A stretch of 64,000 nt of DNA from Macrolepiota albuminosa (taxonomy: Eukaryota > Basidiomycota > Agaricomycetes > Agaricales > Agaricaceae). The notes under the pieces were generated by a model. That model searched no databases. It saw nothing but the letters and a program-made list of their open reading frames with translations, and was not told the origin of the DNA. Location of the stretch: NCBI GenBank assembly GCA_027475525.1, contig JAMWFC010000082.1, positions 3,288,115 to 3,352,114 on the forward strand, written 5' to 3'. A program made the translations under genes and the position numbers. Positions 48,351-57,779 of this stretch are shown here, piece after piece (within the stretch, counting starts at the first letter, position 1; every line of letters starts with the position of its first letter).

Positions 48351-51088
48351 ACATGGTGGGGTATTTTGGGCTGCAGGATAAACGTAATGTCGTCGTGAAA
48401 TATAGGTACCGAGTTTGCCCATCCCATAGGAAGGGTAACTAGTTGTAGCGCTCCAAACAGCGTTTGAAATGTCGTCAAGTCACGTGAGGAAGGATATATT
48501 AAGCGCTCATCATAGCCAACGTACAAGTCCAGGGTAGCGCCACATATTCTTCCACAAAAGATTCAGCGACGTGATCGGGAAATGGCGGTACCTCTAAATG
48601 ACGGATTGTGACTTTGTTTAGTGGTTCTAGGCTGTGAACTATACGTAGCTTCCCGTTTTTCTTCAGTACGCAAAACCATCTCGAGCGGTAGGCCGAATTA
48701 GAAGGCTCGTATACCTCTGCCGCTATCTTGGAGCGGATAATCTGGCAAACTTCAGCTTCGATGCCTGGCGGTATGGGTCGATTATGCTCGGTCCAAGGTA
48801 CGTGCGGTATTGTTGGTATAACCACGGGTGGAAAGAAGTCAGTCCTGAGCTTGCCATGCTCCAAGTCCTCCCAGGCGAACGCTTCATTCTGTTTTTGCAT
48901 AATATTGACTAATATGTTCATTTCTGCTGCCGAGAGAAAGCCAGTATTGTGGGCGCTAAGGAATAGCACCTTTTGTTCTTCAGTAAATCGTCCCGTCGGT
49001 TCGAAAGGTGGTGGATTCGGGTCGAGTGTTGGCAGGGTAGCTAAGGGGTCGCCTATTATTTTTCGTTCGATGCAAAATTCCTCGGGTACAGCGCTCGCTA
49101 CCGGTTTTGTTTTCAGCGCAATGGGCTTATATTTCTTCTTGACCTGAACCCCTTTGCGCTTAGGGGTACTATTGTTAGCAAACATATTATAAATAGAATC
49201 ATGGTTTCTAGCGAAACCTGATATCAACGGTTCTTTAGAGTCAGGAGTAGAAACAAAATAAGTGTCTGTTGTATCAGATGCGGTAAGGTATAAGTAGGAT
49301 AACGCTTTGCTAGTAAGCGACGAAGAAGAATTCAAGATTTCATGGGCCAAAGGGGTATGTGATATAAAGTTTACTTGCCCAGTCCGATGATTATAGTCCA
49401 AGATAAGCGCTTCATCTCCATGATCCTCATCACTCATCTCCTCGATGGCGCCGGAAAACACTCGCAAGGGTTGTCGCTAACGTAAGGTCACTTTCTCGGT
49501 CCCAGCTTCTGGAATTTCCCTCGGGGAAACGTCAGTACCGTCCTTCTGACGCCTGAGTTAGGGTCGCTAATAGTTAGCGTTGTTTCTTCTTTGGACGTCG
49601 TCTTGACTACTGATCAAGCTAGAACGTCGAAGGGCCTTCCTAGTAATAAGTCGTACGCAGGCGATCTAAGAATGTGAATTTGAAGGTAAAACATAAGATC
49701 GCCAACAGCACATGGCACATTATGGGCCATTCCCAAGGATCGGTCGATAGTGCCGTTGGTGCTTTGCATATTAAGAATGATGGTCGGGTCGTAAATGATG
49801 CCAAGCTCGTTAGCGACGTCGGCAGCCATTGAGATAATCTGTGATCCGCCGTCCACGATGGACTCTATCTCGCTTTTTCCATCAACTGTCAACATAATCG
49901 AGCGAATCGTGTGAGAGTCTTGGGCTACAGTGAGGACAGCAGGATCGTTGCTAGATCTTAGTGATTTGAGGTAGGTTTCGACCAGGTCAACAGACGTAGC
50001 TTCTTTGGGTGGCACGGCCTCTTCTTTGATTTCCGGTGCCACCGTCTCTGTTATGTATGCAAATCCAGGGAGCGTGTCGTCGCATTCGTCCACCGCCATT
50101 ACGTTGTTAGCTACATTTTGTCGAGGGGTAACCGCTGTATGCATCTGATTTCTGACGTCTGGTGCCACACTGCATAGCTCTCCTACCGACATCGTGACTT
50201 GACTTTTCATAATGCGATCAAATACTTGCTTGGATTTTTCTATGTCGTAGATAGGTGCCGTAGGTCGGTAGCCTCCTGCCGGCTTGTCTGGCACTCCAAA
50301 GTTTTGATTGACAGGCGGAGCGTAGTTACCGGCAAGTCCTGAATAAGGGTGCAGTGGAGGTTCCGTGCTAGAGGGAGCTTTGGAAGCGTCGGGTGCATCG
50401 TCGTTAGCGCTGGCTTTCAAGGGCTTCGGCGGTGCTGGATCTGCCGTAGTGCCCGAGGGTCTATAGTCCTTCAATGGTTGCTTGTTCTTTTTAATTTCGA
50501 CTCCATCGAAGACCTGATTCTTTAGCGACTTTAATTCCCTTTCCAACGTCTCGATCCTTTCCTCTCATGACAAAGTGGGTCGCTCATTTACCACGTTAAG
50601 CTGGAGAACCTCATGGATTAGCGCCTGTTGTGGAGTTGCTTCTGCCTCTGTCGTGGCCGTACTATTGAGGTTGCCCATTGCTAAGTTCCCAGGGTTACGT
50701 CGGTGCCATTCATCAATTCGTCCTTGGAAGGTTTGGTGCTCGGGATATAGAGGAATGTTAGCGCCAGAGGGCAAGGCTATTTTACCGTCGGTGCCTCGGC
50801 GCACTCTTCCTTGGCGTAGATACTGTTTGAGGATTGCGCAGCAACCGCGAGTCATCGTATGTCCCGCCTCGCCGCAGAAGTGACAAGGGCCGGGTTGCAT
50901 ATTGCCTCTTGGCGCGCTAAGGCTGGACGAGATCAATGTTTCTAACTTGCTCATTACGTTTGCGACGGCCGAGTTGACTGCGTTTTCTAGATCTTCTTTC
51001 TTAACAAAGCCTCCCTGGTTGTTAGCTGCGCTAAGTGCTGGCGCCACAACGGGCGGCGCCTTTCCTCCGTTATCAGCACTAAACGGTC

Positions 51089-51242
51089 GCTGGAAAGGGA
51101 TGCCAGTATCTGTGCCTTTCAGTATCCATTTACCCGCATCAAAGACGTCCTCTATATCGTAAGGTGCTGGAAAGGGATGCCAGTATCTGTGCCTTTCAGT
51201 ATCCATTTACCCGCATCAAAGACGTCCTCTATATCGTAAGGT
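51089..51242. repeat. 77-bp tandem duplication (51089/51166)
   Basis: Exact duplication in gypsy-2 gag. Confidence 0.97.
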
Positions 51243-52162
51243 TCCTTGGGATGGTGGTCGGACTTCAGAATTTCTAAACGACGAGCTATCCGAGTCCATA
51301 GTGATGTAGGGATGCCTTGTTGAAACAAGCGCCGTTCCTCATTCCTGTAAAGTTTACCATTCTGTACTACCACCGTGCGATCCGTTGGAAATCTCAATAG
51401 TACGTAGATAGCGCGCCTAACATATAAATGCCTGATGCAAAAGTATCCTGTACCAGTTTCTGGATCTCCAGGACTGTGTAACGTGTGGATTCTTCGGTGC
51501 CAGGGTATAGCTTAATAATTGCCTTTTTCCATTCTTCATAAGTAAAAGGCTTTGGCTCCGCGTCTTTCATCAGTCCTTGAAACTCGTCTAGTCCTGTCCA
51601 GGATTCCGCGGTATCATAGGAAACGTATCTGGCGGCATATTCTTTCATTTGTGTGTCGTCGGTGACTCTGCAGTTGCGTAGTAAATATTCCAATTCTTTG
51701 AAATACTGTGATAGTTCGTGAGGTTTTGTCTCGTCCCATTTTGGCGACGAGAAGTGGTTCCTTGGTGGCATGCGTGGGGTGTTTGCCTGCTCCATACTAG
51801 CTGGCGTCGCTGTTGTAGTAGGAATAGGGGTGTTAGTGGTAGTTTCGCTTGGCGTCATCGTGGTTGGTACGGGCTCGGGTAGCTCAGAGTCGCTAGGTTC
51901 TGGCGAAAGTGACCTAGACAGTTCTTCCAAAGGAGTAAGTGGCGTGTGGTTTTCACCTGCTAAATACTTGAATGGTCAGGAAAAGGGGAAAAAGCTTTCA
52001 GCCAAACTATCTGGAGCGGCTTCGAGTTCCTGGTCCAAGGTCTGCCTTGGTAGCGCGCCTGGTAGATGTGGAGACTCAGTCAATGTTTGTTCAAACGCGC
52101 TCTCCAATAGGAGGCGGCGCTGTCGCTGGGCTCGAGTTTCCAGCGGAATTCTGCCTTAATAG

Positions 52163-52186
52163 AACCCCTCGCGGTGGGCTCCAAAA
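52163..52186 (-). promoter_or_regulatory. gypsy-2 primer-binding site
   Basis: Next to the 5' (right) LTR the minus strand reads TTT then TGGAGCCCACCGCGAGGGG, starting TGG as expected for pairing with a tRNA 3' CCA. The tRNA is not identified. Confidence 0.6.
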
Positions 52187-53225
52187 TGATGACGCCAACT
52201 GTGGTTGGGTGCGCTGGACGTATACGCAGTACAACGCCATCTCCAGCGCCTGGCGTGCGGGTTTGTGAGGAGTCCCGGCAGGGTCCCGGTGTGCTCTAGC
52301 AGAGGTGATAGGGCGATGCGCTTGGTGATAGCGCCTTGGGTGCTACCTAGCAAGTGGTAAGCGTCGTAATTTAGGAGAAGTTTTTAGAGAATAAAACGAA
52401 TAGCGCAGCGTAGCGTGCCTGTAGGTGGCACCGTAAACGATGAAGACGAGATAGACGAAGCTAGCGCCGAACTTGGTGACGAAGTCAGGCAATGCTAGCG
52501 CGATTTGAATGCTAAGTGTAACTGGGTGCTCAAGAGGTTACGATTCGTTGTTATATACATGATAAGTAGCTAGTTTTTATACTCTGCGCTACGGTCTTTT
52601 CCAAAATAAGTCCATTGATGGCGCTAGAAGTTAGCGCCTTTCTTCGTAGTTGTAGCTAACGGCCACCTGTCAACGGTGACCTGCAGCACATGGGTGACGG
52701 CGACCAACGGCGACTCTAAAACTACTTAGAAATGGTACGAGTTTGCTCACTTTTTAATGTGATTCAATTGGTCATGTCATCCGGGGTATAGTCGGGGAAT
52801 CCTTGACAGACGCCGTGAGCGCTAATTCCGGTGCTAAACATTGTACCATCTTTTGATAGATTTGAATGTCGGGTCTGCGTGTATCCTGTCTCGTCGTCAT
52901 TGATTCTTTTAGACTTCTGATTGAAGTGCCTCGGTGATGGACAGCGCCAATTACCAACTCCTTTTGGTATTGATCGGGGATTGGTCAGAGTCACTTCCTG
53001 CCGTTGTGTTAGCGCTATGAGTTCTGAGCCTCCGTGGTCTTCAAAGTAAATGAGTGGAGTGTGCTGAGGGGTTGGTATTGGTGATTAAATAGATAGGTCT
53101 TGCCCTAGAGTGCCAGCGCTAGGGCTGCTCTGTACCCAAGGCTGGTTGCTAGAGTCTTCAGTGTGTCAAGTGTTGGTCGCCCTATAATGTCCCTTGATGC
53201 GCTCAGCCCGAGTAGAAGCCTATCA
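52187..53225 (-). repeat. gypsy-2 right LTR (5' LTR), 1039 bp
   Basis: Partner of 39883-40921, same termini and length. It drives gag-pol leftward. Confidence 0.95.
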
Positions 53226-54778
53226 CTGGGGTTCCCTGCCTCCGACCGTAGCCCCTCTTGCAGGGATGCGAACGCTGCGGCAGCCCCGTCCAGGAGCAGG
53301 CAATGCTCCTGAGCCCAGCCTGTGGATATCAGTATCAATCCGACCACGAGAAAGGAAGGACACTCACTCAGGGAGGCTATATGCCCAATGACCACATCCC
53401 GGCGCAAGGCCTTGACCAACCCCAGGCTCAAGGGACCTTGCCCCAGGAGCCCCACCACCTGCTCTAGCCTGGCCCTCGGCTCCTCCCCGGGCCACCCTCG
53501 GCTCCTCCAGCTCCCAGAGGGCGGTCTCGCAGTCCTCCTCCAGCCCCCTCCCTCGCCCCCTCCTCTTGCTCCTCCTGCTCCCAGTTGGCCTGCTTGAGGC
53601 GCTCCTGCAGAGCCCTCACTTCAACATCCAGCGGTCGCCTAGACAATAAAGAAAATATTGCCAGGGAGAGGCGCGCTGGGGAAGCCGGGGACAGGGTCTG
53701 GGGAGCTGTGGATGGAGTCTCCACAGGCAGACGCGCCCTCTTAGAGGGCCCCAGGGAGGGACTGGGCGATGCCTGCTGTCCCCCACGACCCCCCTGCCCC
53801 TGGGTACCGGCCCGAGTGACCCAGCGCATGATCAACACCACAGGCCAGCCCCGGCCCCCTCCCCCGCCCCACCCTCCGAACCTCCTGCGGACACCCCCCC
53901 AAACTCCCAGCGGACACTTCCTCTGGGACCCCTTCCGGCTCCGCAACCCAGGTCCTCTCCTCCACCCCCATCCTCCAGGTCACTCCCTCCAACCTTCCTC
54001 TGGGACCCCTTCCGGCTCCGCAACCCAGGTCCTCTCCTCCACCCCCATCCTCCAGGTCACTCCCTCCAACAGCCACCCCTGCACCCGCAACATGCCGTAT
54101 GCCCTCCACAATGCCAAGACGGAACACCGCTCATGATTGAGGCAACACACCTCGCACACTGAAGTGTCCCGTCGAGAGGAGGGGGCCAGGGCTTTGAACG
54201 AGCAGGAGACCTGCCAGCGGGTGCAGTAGAGGCACTAGGTACTCAAATCAGCTACTAAAATCGGGAGCATGAGACCACCTACCGGCCTATTACTGATGCA
54301 CCAAGCGTGAGAAGGCAGGCCCGGGGCCTCTCCAGGGCATGCTCGAACTGCTCTTGTGATACGCCCACCCACGGGATGCGCCGATCCTTTGGGACCACGG
54401 AGATGGTCCCCGTACTCATCCCAGAGCACCGAAAGCAGGGAGCGGCGAGACAAGGCTGCGGGGAAGGGCGACGGCAGGGGGGCAGACAGTCATTCACGCA
54501 AAGAACGGCGCAGGACGGCTAGAACCCGCCCCAGGAGCGGACTCTGGGAGCCAACTGGGACCCGCCTCCGGGACAGTGGTGTTGTGTTGTTCTAAAAAAG
54601 GAAGGTTAGTAACGACAAGCGAGCGGCATGGGAAGCACTCACGTTGTTGCATGAGCACTGCCACGTGCTCCCGGTCCAGGCAGGCTCGGTACCACACGTC
54701 CCAGGCCCCCCAGGCCATGAGGGGCGTGACCTCATTAGTTTGCGGCGGCGTCGGGGAATGCGTCGGTGTACGCGACAT
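53226..54778 (-). CDS. gypsy-1 antisense accessory gene (twin-cysteine protein)
   Basis: Starts at ATG 54778 (MSRTPTHSPTPPQTNEV...MAWGAWDVWYRACLD). Intron 54642-54592 (51 bp, GTGAGTGC...TTTTTTAG) joins in phase to QHNTTVPEAGPSW; another intron follows (GTGAATGA...CCCGCAG), then SVVPKDRRIPWVGVSQEQ and an intron ending ACCTAG before CLYCTRWQVSC and CEVCCLNHERC, two CX2CX6C motifs. A Ser/Pro stretch with PSKRARLP and a helix (DVEVRALQERLKQANWEQEE) follow, and the end lies beyond the nested element at 39882-39620. Same layout as gypsy-2 gene A: Trp-rich start, cysteine pairs, basic/Ser-Pro linker, coiled coil. Convergent with pol. Not every exon join is resolved; duplication 53917 and the nested insertion disrupt it. 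Confidence 0.55.
53917..54070. repeat. 77-bp tandem duplication (53917/53994)
   Basis: Exact duplication in the gypsy-1 antisense gene. Confidence 0.97.
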
Positions 54779-54907
54779 GGCTGAGTCTGTTGGTAAAAAA
54801 TTTTTTTTGCTATGTGTCAGGACATGTGCTGGGTCCCACGCCTGGACCTCGGCCTGGGCCACCGGCTACGCATGCCTTGGAGGGTCTCGGCGCTGAGGGG
54901 GGGGTGA

Positions 54908-55618
54908 TGTCACGACCCCTCCCCTCCAGACCCACCCCGGGACCCTCCCTCCAACTCCACAGGACACGCCCCGCCATCACAACTACCGACACCGCTATCG
55001 TGCACATCAAGGACTGCCATCAGCCGCCACCAGCTCTGATCAACAATCGAATCACGTGGCTCACTTCCGGCCATCACGCATCATGCATCACCGCTCTCTC
55101 TGCGCCTATTGATCGTGCACCCCACACGCACAATCCAAGTATACAGTCCCTGCCCGCTACTCAATGACTCCCAGAACCCATCCCAGACACCCCAGAACCC
55201 CGAGACCCAGTCCCGTAGTACTTATAGTGTAGTTCCCCGTTGTATTCATTAGTCTTGATATTCACTTTGATTGTTGCGTGCCCTCTTGCTTGACTGGTAC
55301 GCCCTGATTGGTACGCTTTGACTGGCACGCCTGAATATTCGCGTGCTCTAAGTTTGGTACGCACCTCGCGACTCTTGATTTACTAACTTGGTCTCGTCTT
55401 AGAACCTCCGGTTCACGACTCGACCCCCTTCCAACCCTCAGCTACTCTCGACCCCAAAACCCCCAGACTTAGTCTCCTCTCCTGGGATTACCCCTGTCCT
55501 CGTCTTGAACCCCGGAGTCCCAGCCCCGGAGTTCCAGATACCCGAGTATCCGTAGGTCAAGTCCGCATTGTAAGGGTGTTGCTTTCCTGGAAAGCCCCCG
55601 ACTCAGCGGAACCTGACA
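54908..55618 (+). repeat. gypsy-1 3' LTR (tentative)
   Basis: Begins TGTCACGACCCC directly after a purine tract (GAGGGGGGGG) and ends TGACA, giving inverted TGTCA/TGACA termini, 711 bp. With no second LTR in the window the right border is a guess; a TATA-like CTATATACCC lies just beyond at about 55628. Confidence 0.5.
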
Positions 55619-55739
55619 TACCCCTCCTATATACCCTTTCCACCATCTGATTCTTCCATACATTCATTTAATTATCACACTCCTTTGCCTATGTTACTTA
55701 CATTATTACAGTTCTCCTTGAGCATGTAGTTTAGCCTAA

Positions 55740-57042
55740 TAATGTTCCCACTTTGCCTGTGCAATTTCATCTCACTGCTCTGATGCCCTTTGACGTTCTG
55801 CTGCAGTGATGTCTCCTCCAATCCATTGATGTTCTTGAGGTGAGTTGAATGGTGTGTCATTTGATGTATTGGTGCCATGTGATGATGTAGACAGTGCCCG
55901 CTCCATTGCAACAAGTGCTGAGTAATTGTGTTGTAGCATTATTTCAGACTCTTGAGTAATTTCATCTGTTGGTTCATGAATATGAATAAAGTTGTGCAGT
56001 GCACCCATAGCACAGATGAATCTTGATTGTAACTTGGTGCTGTACTCAGGGGCTGAGACTGCAAGCGCAAATCGTCACTTGAAAACTCCGAATACCCGCT
56101 TGATAACATTGCAGGCCTGTGCATGACATAAATTGAAAAGTTCTTGATGATTTTGACGTTTAGAAGATTCATCAGTGTTATTTAGCTTGTAACAAAGATC
56201 AACATACCTCTGATTGCCTCATTTCCACTCTTGCAGATGGTATCGGACTCTACGGTATGGTGTAAGCATCATATCACAGAGTGGAAATCCAGCATCTGCT
56301 AGAAAAAAACATCCAGAGGGAAGCTGCAAATCCTGTCAGCAAGCATATTCAAAAACACGGGAGTCTGCAGCACTACCCTCCCATCCTGCCAATATATATA
56401 TAAATTTCAGAAAGAAATCTGATGCAGCAAGGACATTTTGAGATGTTTGGCCTTTGCAGTTGCAGTAGCGTGCAATGTCCAGCTCACTCGCCCAAGAATC
56501 AATACTAGAACCATCAATTGCACCACGGCAGTCCTTAAAGAATAGATAGAGTTTGGGATTATGAAAAATAGAGTACGGAACTTGGTTGGCTGGCATTGGT
56601 TTAACATATTTCCGATAAAAAGAACCACAGAACATTTTTGTAAGTTTGTGAATATACCTGTGTAGTAACAAGTCAGTAACACTCAGGATAAGCTCTGACT
56701 GCTCACATAGAAATGGTGGAGCCAGATCTTTGGAATTGCTCCTGTAGAAGCCAGGAAACTGATTCATTCCTAACAAAATATAGAAATATAGCCAATTGCT
56801 CATCAGCCGTAATTCCTCAGCTATCCCTCAAGCCATGGTTCAGCTGAAGCTCATTTGACAGAATATAGCCAATTGCTCATCAGCCGTAATTCCTCAGCTA
56901 TCCCTCAAGCCATGGTTCAGCTGAAGCTCATTTGACAGCTTCCAAAAGACCGTCCAGGACATGCCCATTTGCTCTTGAAAACATTGAGGATGGCCTGAAA
57001 GAATTTCATTGAGCCATAGTTGACCAGTGAGCACTGAGGTAT
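55740..57042 (-). pseudogene. PIF/Harbinger-type DDE transposase (main part)
   Basis: Minus strand from 57042 downward: TSVLTGQLWLNEILSGHP, GMSWTVFWKLSNEL, then the DDE domain with CRGAIDGSSID (first Asp), GQTSQNVLAA, ILAGWEGSAADSRVF (second Asp), FFLADAGFPL, YRRVRYHLQEW, ELFNLCHAQACNVI (third acidic residue), GALHNFIHIHE. Stops at 56336-56338, 56219-56221 and 56075-56077 are all TGA at positions where the family has Arg (EWK-stop-GNQ, FGVFK-stop-RFA). Interrupted at 57042 by copia; the N-terminus resumes at 62088. The family moves DNA by cut and paste. Confidence 0.8.
56785..56938. repeat. 77-bp tandem duplication (56785/56862)
   Basis: Exact duplication in the Harbinger transposase gene. 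Confidence 0.97.
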
Positions 57043-57365
57043 TGTTGCAGCAAAGCCATATAGTTATATTGAAGTATGATAACACAAGTTTTAATAGACT
57101 GAAGTTCGAAGATAAGAGATATCGAAAGTACAGTAATGTAAAGATGCGTACCTGAAGTTCGAAGATAAGAGATAGTTCGAACTTCAGGATACGAGGAAGT
57201 TTAAATAGATTTTTGATTGTGAGACATAAGTGGAGCCGCAATAACATAAGAATATGTTTTAGTAAGTATGTCAATTTAAAAGATTATAAAGCGTGTATGG
57301 GCATACACAATAAATGACGAGAATATGACGCGTGTAACCGAAGTCAGACATCGTTTCCTTTGACA
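57043..57365 (-). repeat. copia left LTR (3' LTR), 323 bp
   Basis: TGTTG...TTTGACA, differing from the right LTR at three positions only. Target duplication GGTAT at 57038-57042. A purine tract (GAGTGGGAG, minus strand) adjoins at 57366-57374. Confidence 0.97.
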
Positions 57366-57625
57366 CTCCCACTCGATGCGGACGGAGGGAGCACGATGCC
57401 AAGTTTAATGCGATATTTCTCGAATTTTTCACAAGGTAAAGCCTTTGTAAGGGTGTCTGCGATCATTTCGTGTGTTGAAACCTGTTCCAACTTTATGTCT
57501 CCCTTTGAGATGCGTTCGCGAATATAGTGATATCGAATATCGATGTGTTTAGCTCGTGAGTGACAAACTGGATTTTTTGAAAGAGCGATACTCCCTGTGC
57601 TATCCGTATAGATAATAGTGGCGTC

Positions 57626-57779
57626 AGCTTGGCGGAAGTCAAGGTCGTTAAGAAGATTGCGAAGCCATACAGCCTCTCTAGTGGCATTAGAAGAGGCGAT
57701 ATAGCTTGGCGGAAGTCAAGGTCGTTAAGAAGATTGCGAAGCCATACAGCCTCTCTAGTGGCATTAGAAGAGGCGATAT
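57626..57779. repeat. 77-bp tandem duplication (57626/57703)
   Basis: Exact duplication in the copia RNase H. Removing one copy restores the frame to YTDSTGSIALSK. Confidence 0.97.

Larger units (their letters stand above)
45696..52150 (-). pseudogene. gypsy-2 gag-pol
   Basis: Minus strand in order: gag (capsid-like KPHELSQYFKELEYLLRNC), zinc knuckle CHFCGEAGHTMTRGC, coiled coil, retropepsin (VDGGSQIISMAADV), reverse transcriptase (PPGIEAEVCQIIRSKI, LDLYVGYDERL, LVTLPMGWANSVPIFHDD, FIDDVGVKGP), RNase H (AVDTSYITVGFFLCQCD), integrase with an HHCC finger and IDTMHM, VTDNGAP, IVERPH. Integrase catalytic residues are intact. Breaks: TGA at 46971, 47391, 50565 and 51976 (Arg expected, for example LSR-stop-PRQPE), TAG at 47226, small frameshifts near 48540 and 51430, duplications at 48197 and 51089. 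No gag ATG found between the primer site and the first conserved residues. Less decayed than gypsy-1 but not intact. Confidence 0.85.
39883..53225 (-). mobile_element. gypsy-2: complete 13.3-kb Ty3 element
   Basis: Two 1039-bp LTRs bound the element. Minus strand: primer-binding site, gag, protease, reverse transcriptase, RNase H, integrase (about 52150-45696). Plus strand: two multi-exon accessory genes (41055-43549 and 44125-45547) in the 4.7 kb between pol and the 3' LTR. Target duplication: CCGG on the left and CTGG on the right, one CpG transition apart; a 4-bp duplication also restores the interrupted gypsy-1 antisense frame. The element is very large for a fungal Ty3. AGCGC/GCGCT occurs about 85 times in it by hand count. 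Confidence 0.9.
33934..55618 (+). mobile_element. gypsy-1: chromodomain Ty3 element, split by gypsy-2
   Basis: Internal part 33934-39882 (gag, protease, reverse transcriptase, RNase H, integrase, chromodomain) and 53226-54907 (antisense accessory gene, purine tract), then a 3' LTR (54908-55618). The middle, 39883-53225, is the nested gypsy-2. Without it gypsy-1 measures about 8.3 kb. No 5' LTR is present; gag runs into the LINE end at 33933. All in-frame stops I traced in gag-pol (15) are TGA. Confidence 0.8.

Noticed and set aside
53464..54127. Gly-rich minus-strand frames as separate genes
   Set aside because: GC-rich frames overlapping the antisense gene and its 77-bp duplication; treated as parts or shadows of that gene.
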